DNA from: Minisyncoccota bacterium | GTDB taxonomy: Bacteria > Patescibacteriota > Microgenomatia > UBA1400 > PJMF01 | Assembly: GCA_014728425.1 (NCBI GenBank) | Contig: WJLO01000121.1 | Location: forward strand, 1-11,326 | Reading direction: 5' to 3' | DNA length: 11,326 nucleotides | Shown: positions 6,887 to 11,326 of the stretch, piece after piece | How the letters are laid out: the number at the start of each line of letters is the position of its first letter | Numbering within the stretch: position 1 is the first letter of the stretch | Notes under the pieces: model-generated | What the model saw: the letters and a program-made list of their open reading frames with translations, nothing else | Told to the model about the DNA's origin: nothing | The model's database searches: none | Position numbers and translations under genes: made by a program

Positions 6887-7363
6887 ATGTGGCAACGAGT
6901 TTTAGCTACCAGCAGTAAATTATTAGCTTTGCTTTTAATATTGAGCTTGGAGGTAGTGATTGGTTTGCCGATTTGGTTTTTTTGGTTAAGTTTGAGTTGG
7001 TTGTTGCAACTAAAGTTTTATCAACAAGTTGCTTTAACTATGATATTAAGTTATTTTCTAGCCACAAGCCTGCAGTTTTCTTGGGCTTGGAGTTTTCTGT
7101 TGTTAACTATTGGTCAGCAATATTTATTACAACAAAGAATTAGGCTTTTTAAAGATCGCACGGTGCGCTGGGTGGCAACGAGCTTGGTTTTGGCTGTTTT
7201 AGCCGCTTGGCTAGGAGGGATAGATTGGCAATGGTGGTTAGTTTGGCAGTTAGTTGTTGATCTGTTTTTGTTAGTAGCCTTAACCAGGTTTTTAGCTAGA
7301 AAGTTCCAAAGGGTTGTTAAGAACTTGTTGACCAAACAACAGTCTAGTATTCAACTAAGATAA
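6887..7363 (+). CDS. mreD: Rod shape-determining membrane protein MreD
   Basis: This is a small, strongly hydrophobic protein of 158 aa with about five membrane segments (roughly 10-25, 26-40, 47-75, 94-111 and 114-136) and a basic C-terminal tail. MreD has little sequence conservation, so the assignment rests on size, topology and position between mreC (15-nt gap) and the PBP2 gene (8-nt gap). In the elongasome it partners MreC in the membrane. It is Trp-rich (for example WQWWLVWQ at 114-121). The ATG has no Shine-Dalgarno ahead of it, so its translation is probably coupled or SD-independent. Confidence 0.85.
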   Translation: MWQRVLATSSKLLALLLILSLEVVIGLPIWFFWLSLSWLLQLKFYQQVALTMILSYFLATSLQFSWAWSFLLLTIGQQYLLQQRIRLFKDRTVRWVATSLVLAVLAAWLGGIDWQWWLVWQLVVDLFLLVALTRFLARKFQRVVKNLLTKQQSSIQLR

Positions 7364-7371
7364 AGTTATTA

Positions 7372-9264
7372 ATGAAAAATAAAGCAGTTTATGGTCGGTT
7401 AATTTTATTAGCTACTTTAATAGTGAGTAGTTTTGCTTTGTTGCTAGTTCGTTTAGTTGATCTACAGCTAGTGCAAGGTCAACGGTTTTTAAACTTAGCA
7501 GATGATAATCGTTTTTACACTTTAAAGATCCCTGCAGAACGGGGTGTTTTTCTTGATCGTTATCAACAACCCCTGGTTTATAATCAAAAGGTTTATTTTC
7601 AGCTTACTGATGCAGAACAGTTGTATGCTCAAACAACAGTGATTGATCGTGATACTGCTTTAGCTAAGTTGGCTAGCACAAGTGGCGTCATTAGTTATCA
7701 ATTACAACGTTTTTATCGTTATCCTTGGGCGTTAGCTCATGTTTTGGGTTATGTAGGGCCAGTGACTAAAGAAGATTTATTAGCTGATCAGTTATTAAAA
7801 GTTAATGATCAGGTGGGCAAGTTGGGTTTAGAACGCAGTTTTGATGAGCTCCTCAGAGGGGTAGATGGACAACAAATTTATGAGATTAATGCTTTAAATC
7901 GTAAGCAGCGGTTAGTGCGTGAGCAAGCTGCTGTACCTGGCCAAGATTTATTGACCAGCTTAGATCCTTACTTATCTGCTTTAGCTTTTTCACTTTTAAC
8001 TGATAATAAAGGCACTATCTTAATAGCTGATGCCAGTAATGGGCAATTATTGACTTTAGTGAGCAATCCTAGTTTTAATGCTAATGATTTGACCAAAAGA
8101 TTACTTGATCCTGCAGCTGAACAGCATCGCCAACAGCGAGTTCAACAGTTTTTTGCTGATGAGGATAAGGCCTTTTTTAACCGAGCTATTAGCGGAGCTT
8201 ATCCTCCTGGCTCGGTTTTTAAGTTGGTCACTGCTTTAGCAGGCTTAGATACTGGAGCTATTAATTTAGGCACAGTAGTAGTTGATGAAGGCATTTTAAA
8301 AGTAGGGGATTTTGAATATGCTAATTGGTACTATACCCAATATGGCCGTACTGAAGGGGCAATTTCTTTAATCAGAGCTTTGACTAGAAGTAATGATATT
8401 TATTTTTATAAAACTGCAGAATGGGTTGGTCCTAGTAAGTTAGCAGAGTATGCTCGGTTATTAGGCCTGGGTCAGACCACAGGTTTAGAAATTGGGCCAG
8501 AAACTCAAGGTTTAATTCCTGATCCAGCTTGGAAAGAAAAAACCATTGGTGAACGCTGGTACTTGGGTAATACTTATCACTTTGGCATTGGTCAGGGCGA
8601 TGTCACCACCTCACCAATTCAGATTTTACAGTTAGTGCAAGCAATTGCTAATCAAGGTCGGTTGTGTAGACCTAGTTTGTTGCAGCAAGATAATCCATTA
8701 AACCAATCTCTTAGTGAGCGTTGCGGTGAAGTAGGTTTAAAAACAGCTCACTACCAGGCTGTGCTCAAAGGTATGTTAGGAGCTTGCAGTAGTGGAGGAA
8801 CTGCTTATCCTTTATTTAAATTTAATCAGATTGTTGAATCAGCCCAATTATCAACAGCATCAGCAACAACCAAAGCAACAGAGTTTTTTCAACCTGGTGC
8901 AGTAGCTTGTAAAACTGGAACAGCTGAGTTTGGGAGTACTAATGAACAGGGGTATAAAAAAACTCATGCTTGGTTAGCAGCAATCGTAAATGTAGATCAA
9001 TCGCAATTAAGTAGTCTAACTGAGTCAAATCAATCGCCAGCAACAGCTACTGCTTCTGCTCAGTTATCAACAGCCGAGCCTGGTGAGATCGATCAACAAC
9101 CTTTACATCAGCAATGGTTGACTGAAGTGCAAGAACATGGTTTTCCTGAACAATTAGTGATTGTTGCTTTAATAGAAAGCGACCAAGACCAGCCTTATCG
9201 CGAGGGTTCTCATGATGCAGCCCCGGTGGTAGCAGCGATTTTGGAGTGGATGTATGGTGATTAG
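7372..9264 (+). CDS. mrdA: Penicillin-binding protein 2 (class B peptidoglycan transpeptidase)
   Basis: This enzyme crosslinks new peptidoglycan outside the membrane during elongation. The protein has 630 aa. An N-terminal membrane anchor (about 9-28) precedes the pedestal domain, which carries ERGVFLDR (56-63) and the GLERSFDELLRGVDG segment (152-166). The transpeptidase domain runs from about 205 to the C-terminus. Its catalytic motifs are complete: SVFK with nucleophile Ser281 and Lys284, SND (340-342, the SxD form seen in PBP2 proteins) and KTGT (514-517). Two low-complexity Gln/Ser/Thr/Ala inserts interrupt the domain, at about 488-506 just before KTG and at about 542-585 within the final beta-sheet region. 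Both contain the hexapeptide AQLSTA. It is the last gene of the mre cluster, 8 nt after mreD, with no good Shine-Dalgarno. No rodA follows. FtsI/PBP3 is less likely, given the mreCD context. Confidence 0.93.
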   Translation: MKNKAVYGRLILLATLIVSSFALLLVRLVDLQLVQGQRFLNLADDNRFYTLKIPAERGVFLDRYQQPLVYNQKVYFQLTDAEQLYAQTTVIDRDTALAKLASTSGVISYQLQRFYRYPWALAHVLGYVGPVTKEDLLADQLLKVNDQVGKLGLERSFDELLRGVDGQQIYEINALNRKQRLVREQAAVPGQDLLTSLDPYLSALAFSLLTDNKGTILIADASNGQLLTLVSNPSFNANDLTKRLLDPAAEQHRQQRVQQFFADEDKAFFNRAISGAYPPGSVFKLVTALAGLDTGAINLGTVVVDEGILKVGDFEYANWYYTQYGRTEGAISLIRALTRSNDIYFYKTAEWVGPSKLAEYARLLGLGQTTGLEIGPETQGLIPDPAWKEKTIGERWYLGNTYHFGIGQGDVTTSPIQILQLVQAIANQGRLCRPSLLQQDNPLNQSLSERCGEVGLKTAHYQAVLKGMLGACSSGGTAYPLFKFNQIVESAQLSTASATTKATEFFQPGAVACKTGTAEFGSTNEQGYKKTHAWLAAIVNVDQSQLSSLTESNQSPATATASAQLSTAEPGEIDQQPLHQQWLTEVQEHGFPEQLVIVALIESDQDQPYREGSHDAAPVVAAILEWMYGD

Positions 9265-9281
9265 CTAAAAAGTCAGCTAAT
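9260..9281 (+). terminator. Weak terminator candidate after mrdA
   Basis: ATTAGCT (9260-9266), which includes the mrdA stop codon, pairs perfectly with AGCTAAT (9275-9281) around an 8-nt loop. A T-rich stretch (GGTGTTTGTTTTTG) follows. The stem is AT-rich with only two G-C pairs, and the T-run is interrupted, so intrinsic termination would be inefficient. The stem is lost in the second copy of the repeat, which argues against a conserved role. Confidence 0.25.
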
Positions 9282-9393
9282 GGTGTTTGTTTTTGAGTAA
9301 ATTAAACTGTTTAATAGTTAAGAACCTCTCTAGTTTTGGCTCCAGGACACGAATTTTGCTCTCACTGGTTCGAGAAAATTGTGTTCCTTGCGC
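9263..9393 (+). repeat. Noncoding repeat, copy 1 (about 131 bp)
   Basis: This is the first of two directly repeated noncoding segments between mrdA and dprA, beginning at the mrdA stop codon. Both ends match copy 2 well. The left end shares the AATGGTGTTTGT block (9279-9290). The right end has CTCCA, ACAC and AATTT, then the identical TTTGCTCTCA (9355-9364), GAGAAA (9372-9377) and TGTGTTCCTTGCGC (9380-9393). The centre (about 9311-9339) is poorly conserved. The last 54 nt align to copy 2 with 43 identities by hand count. Confidence 0.7.
9340..9393 (+). ncRNA. Candidate structured RNA core, copy 1
   Basis: GGTTC (9367-9371) and AAATT (9376-9380) flank a GAGA tetraloop of the GNRA class. The stem has two G-U and two U-A pairs plus one C-A mismatch. 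ACAC (9347-9350) can close the structure with GTGT (9381-9384), which directly abuts the hairpin. This leaves a conserved TTTGCTCTCA strand as an internal loop and TCCTTGCGC as a 3' tail. Copy 2 keeps the same pairs by compensating changes. The strand is inferred from GNRA orientation and from the flanking genes. Transcription is not shown, and it could also be a DNA element. Confidence 0.4.
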
Positions 9394-9461
9394 CATCACC
9401 TGGATGGTTGTTAATTAGCAGCCTCATGGAGTATATGGGTTAGTAGATCAGGAGTCTTGAT

Positions 9462-9591
9462 AGTTAAAAGCGAGCCAATGGTGTTTGTGGGTTAGTAGAA
9501 TTAATCCTTTTAATCATTAATTAGCCTTTTATTTCCTCCTCCAATACACTAATTTGCTCTCAGCAGCTTGAGAAAGCTGTGTTCCTTGCGC
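9462..9591 (+). repeat. Noncoding repeat, copy 2 (about 130 bp)
   Basis: This is the second copy, 198-199 nt downstream of copy 1. It begins AGTTAAAAGCGAGCCAATGG against AGCTAAAAAGTCAGCTAATGG in copy 1. The two stay in register through the TTGCGC end, apart from small compensating gaps. The copy ends just before the -35 region of the dprA promoter, so it should not be part of the leaderless dprA message. It may be the remnant of a tandem duplication or one unit of a repeat family found elsewhere in the genome. Confidence 0.7.
9539..9591 (+). ncRNA. Candidate structured RNA core, copy 2
   Basis: AGCTT (9565-9569) and AAGCT (9574-9578) form five Watson-Crick pairs around a GAGA tetraloop. ACAC (9546-9549) can pair with GTGT (9579-9582). 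Relative to copy 1, one stem pair changes on both sides (U-A to C-G). Three others change on one side and remain or become pairs (G-U to A-U, G-U to G-C, C-A to U-A). An alternative fold pairs CAGC (9561-9564) with GCTG (9576-9579). Confidence 0.4.
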
Positions 9592-9592
9592 T

Positions 9593-9621
9593 ACAGTTAA
9601 TGTCAGCATTCTCCGTATAAT
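9593..9621 (+). promoter_or_regulatory. dprA promoter, leaderless type
   Basis: A perfect TATAAT (9616-9621) lies exactly six bases (GAAAGT) before the ATG at 9628, so the predicted transcription start is the A of the start codon. The hexamer 17 nt upstream, ACAGTT (9593-9598), is a poor -35. There is no extended -10 TG, so promoter strength may depend on an activator or on upstream DNA in the repeat. Confidence 0.65.
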
Positions 9622-9627
9622 GAAAGT

Positions 9628-10827
9628 ATGGGCAGAGTTATTTCATCAACAGTTAATCCATACTGGTTAGCTTTGTTGTCATGTGAGGGCGTGGGTGGTC
9701 GGACTTTTTTTAAAGTAAAAAATTTTTTACATCAGCAGCAACTAAGTTGGGCTGAGTTTTGGGTCAACAAATTTAATTTATGGCAACAAGTTGGTTTAAA
9801 TAAAAGGCAGGTGAAATCAATAAAAAATTTTAAAAAAGAGTACACAATTGAAAGTTATTTAGCCAGCTTACAAGCTCAAGATATTTGGGTAATTAGTTAT
9901 CAAGATTCAGCTTATCCTTGGCTTTTGAAAGAGCTTGAGGATAAGCCAGTATTGTTGTTTGGTCGTGGAGATCGCCAGCTTTTGACTAAGTTAAATCATC
10001 ATCAACTTCCAATAGGGGTGGTGGGCACCAGGCAAATTACTCACTATGGCATACAAGCTACCCAGAAAATAACCCAAGAGTTAGTCTCTTTAAACTGTTT
10101 GATAGTTTCTGGCTTTATGTATGGGGTTGATGTTACTGCCCAACAACAAGCTTTAAAGAGCGGCGGTTATACAATTGGGATTTTGGGTTTTGGTTTTGAA
10201 AAAATGTTTCCTGCATCTCATCGATCAATATTTACTCAGATGTTAGAAAAAGGGGCGATATTTCTTACAGAATATTCACCAAAAACTCCTGGAAAAAAGG
10301 GTAATTTTGTGCAGCGTAATCGCATTATTGCTGGGTTATCTTTGGGTGTGTTAGTGGTAGAAGCAGCTAGTAAAAGCGGTAGTTTAATTACTGCTAATTA
10401 TACAGTTGACTATGGTCGCGAAGTTTTTGCGGTTCCTGGACCAATCAATAATCCTTATAGTGAAGGCACTAAGGCGTTGTTAAACCAAGGAGCAACTTTG
10501 GTCAGTAGTGGTCAGGAAATCGTTCGGCAGCTTCAAGCCCAGCTTTCAAGCAATTATCAAGCTAAATACCTGAGTTCTAGCAAACCTGATGAGATGAGTC
10601 AGATACAGCGTTCTAAGCCTGGTGTTCAAATGCGATTGCTTGAATTTGATTCACCATTGCAAAAACAATTGCATGAGTTTTTACAAACTACAACTGCCTC
10701 TAGCAATCAGTTGTCTCAAAGGTTTCAGCAGCCAATTGGCCAAATCAACACTTTGCTAGGTTTGTTAGAAGCCCAAGGTTGGCTGAAAAGAAAAGGGGAA
10801 GTTTGGGTTTGTGTTGATAAATTTTGA
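9628..10827 (+). CDS. dprA: DNA-processing protein DprA
   Basis: DprA binds incoming single-stranded DNA in the cytoplasm during natural transformation and loads RecA on it. The protein has 399 aa, within the family range. A helical, HhH/SAM-like N-terminal region (about 10-80, with LSCEGVGGRTF) comes first. The Rossmann-fold DprA core (about 95-300) follows with its signatures VVGTRQITHYG (131-141), SGFMYGVDVTAQQQAL (161-176), GNFVQRNRIIAGLS (225-238), VVEAASKSGSLITA (243-256) and GREVFAVPG (263-271). A Ser/Lys/Gln linker (about 305-335) leads to a C-terminal winged-helix domain (about 340-399). SGFMYGVD replaces the common SGLARGID form, a modest divergence. The ATG fits the family N-terminus and stands 6 nt after a TATAAT, so the message is predicted leaderless. 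The gene ends in TGA. No other competence gene is in the window. Confidence 0.95.
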   Translation: MGRVISSTVNPYWLALLSCEGVGGRTFFKVKNFLHQQQLSWAEFWVNKFNLWQQVGLNKRQVKSIKNFKKEYTIESYLASLQAQDIWVISYQDSAYPWLLKELEDKPVLLFGRGDRQLLTKLNHHQLPIGVVGTRQITHYGIQATQKITQELVSLNCLIVSGFMYGVDVTAQQQALKSGGYTIGILGFGFEKMFPASHRSIFTQMLEKGAIFLTEYSPKTPGKKGNFVQRNRIIAGLSLGVLVVEAASKSGSLITANYTVDYGREVFAVPGPINNPYSEGTKALLNQGATLVSSGQEIVRQLQAQLSSNYQAKYLSSSKPDEMSQIQRSKPGVQMRLLEFDSPLQKQLHEFLQTTTASSNQLSQRFQQPIGQINTLLGLLEAQGWLKRKGEVWVCVDKF

Positions 10828-10845
10828 TTACTTTTGCATATTATC

Positions 10846-10874
10846 TTGACAAGTTAATCAAAGTCGCATAGTAT
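10846..10874 (+). promoter_or_regulatory. Consensus-type promoter of the phosphoribosyltransferase gene
   Basis: A perfect TTGACA -35 (10846-10851) stands 17 nt before TAGTAT (10869-10874, four of six to TATAAT). Transcription would start near 10881, giving a leader of about 19-22 nt that contains a Shine-Dalgarno. This layout differs from the leaderless promoters elsewhere in the window. Confidence 0.7.
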
Positions 10875-10890
10875 TTTACGAAAATAGCAA

Positions 10891-10896
10891 GAGGTG
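10891..10896 (+). promoter_or_regulatory. Shine-Dalgarno of the phosphoribosyltransferase gene
   Basis: GAGGTG, within AAGAGGTG, is close to the anti-SD complement. It is 3 nt from the ATG at 10900 and 6 nt from the second ATG at 10903, so the spacing favours initiation at the second ATG. It is the only strong Shine-Dalgarno I found in the window. Confidence 0.7.
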
Positions 10897-10899
10897 TTC

Positions 10900-11326
10900 A
10901 TGATGATCAAAACCATTAAGTTCCCTGATGAATCAGTTGAATACATTGCTCCCAGTTGGACTGAGTTGAATCAATTGGCTTTTAAAGTTTCCAAACAAAT
11001 TCTCCAAGCAGGGCAACGATTTGATCGTATTGTCACGCTAGCCAAGGGAGGCTGGCCTTTAACTAGATCAATGGTAGATTTTTTGCAGACCAATAAAGTT
11101 GGTAGTATTGGAGTTCGATTTTATTGTGGCATTAATCAACGTTTAGAAAAACCAGAAATTTACCAAGATTTACCAGTCAGCATTAAAGATGAGAGGGTAT
11201 TGCTCTTTGATGATGTGGTTGATACTGGTCAGTCAATTGAGTTTGCTAAGCAACACCTTTTTAAATTGGGAGTTAAAAGGGTCACAACTGCAGCTTTGTT
11301 TCATAAACCTCAAGCGAGTTTAAAAC
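10900..11326 (+). CDS. Phosphoribosyltransferase, hypoxanthine/xanthine-guanine type (3' end outside window)
   Basis: This is a partial gene; 142 codons are visible before the window ends, and an in-frame stop at 10885 fixes the 5' limit. The product is a type I phosphoribosyltransferase, which joins a base to PRPP in nucleotide salvage. The PRPP-binding motif is VLLFDDVVDTGQSI at residues 100-113, with the acidic pair Asp104-Asp105. An upstream VTLAKGGWPLTRSMVDFL segment (45-62) forms the pyrophosphate loop. This resembles the small COG2236/Hpt-like purine enzymes, but base specificity cannot be read from the sequence. Start is ATG 10900 or ATG 10903; the Shine-Dalgarno spacing favours the latter. 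It has its own consensus promoter 72 nt after dprA, so it is probably a separate transcription unit. Confidence 0.85.
   Translation, partial: MMIKTIKFPDESVEYIAPSWTELNQLAFKVSKQILQAGQRFDRIVTLAKGGWPLTRSMVDFLQTNKVGSIGVRFYCGINQRLEKPEIYQDLPVSIKDERVLLFDDVVDTGQSIEFAKQHLFKLGVKRVTTAALFHKPQASLK

Larger units (their letters stand above)
9265..9627. other. 363-nt noncoding region between mrdA and dprA
   Basis: This gap holds two copies of a diverged ~130 bp repeat, the spacer between them (9394-9461) and the dprA promoter. The spacer carries GGGTTAGTAGA (9437-9447), which recurs inside copy 2 (9489-9499). It also carries AGCAGC (9417-9422) and TGGAGT (9427-9432), which echo the last codons of mrdA (9231-9236, 9242-9247). 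I saw no convincing small protein gene and no tRNA. Confidence 0.6.

Noticed and set aside
7114..7335. Minus-strand open frame of 73 codons
   Set aside because: It is antisense to mreD, with no promoter or ribosome site and an unconvincing protein.
9366..9372. GGTTCGA resembling a tRNA T-loop in the mrdA-dprA gap
   Set aside because: The flanking bases do not form a T stem, and no acceptor or anticodon arm can be built around it.
10825..10827. Possible TGA recoding, as in some candidate-phyla-radiation lineages
   Set aside because: dprA ends naturally at TGA after a complete winged-helix domain, and no gene here needs TGA read through.

Overview
This 11.3 kb window is AT-rich bacterial DNA read with the standard code: TGA ends dprA and no in-frame TGA is needed. 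It probably comes from a member of the candidate phyla radiation (Patescibacteria), perhaps near Microgenomates. That placement is an inference. It rests on an economical gene set, Gln/Leu/Ala-rich proteins, an O-antigen-ligase/TPR fusion of the kind common in those genomes, and near-absence of Shine-Dalgarno sequences. No ribosomal RNA is present to confirm it.

Minus strand, right to left: a membrane O-antigen ligase/polymerase-like protein with C-terminal TPR repeats (1799-4120), peptide deformylase (def, 1175-1732) and methionyl-tRNA formyltransferase (fmt, 69-1019). Def and Fmt form the pair that adds and removes the formyl group of initiator Met. A 140 bp divergent intergenic region (4121-4260) separates this block from the plus-strand genes.

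Plus strand: a helical protein of unknown function (4261-4872) is followed by a cell-shape cluster. This comprises an MreB-like actin homologue with degraded nucleotide-binding motifs (5003-6022), mreC, mreD and the class B transpeptidase PBP2 (mrdA, 7372-9264). Together these would form the membrane scaffold and crosslinking enzyme of the elongasome; the glycosyltransferase partner RodA is not here. A 363 bp noncoding gap (9265-9627) holds two diverged copies of a ~130 bp element. Its 3' half contains a small GAGA-tetraloop hairpin whose differences between copies preserve base pairing. Then come dprA (9628-10827) and the start of a purine-type phosphoribosyltransferase gene that runs off the right edge (10900-11326).

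Expression signals are unusual. For def, the O-antigen-ligase gene and dprA, a -10 hexamer lies exactly 6 nt before the ATG, which predicts leaderless mRNAs. The mreB-like gene is nearly leaderless, behind an extended -10. Only the last gene has both a consensus -35 and a good Shine-Dalgarno. I see no tRNA, rRNA, CRISPR array, insertion sequence or complete novel defence-like system. The points most worth a second look are the duplicated noncoding element, the degenerate MreB and the leaderless promoter architecture.
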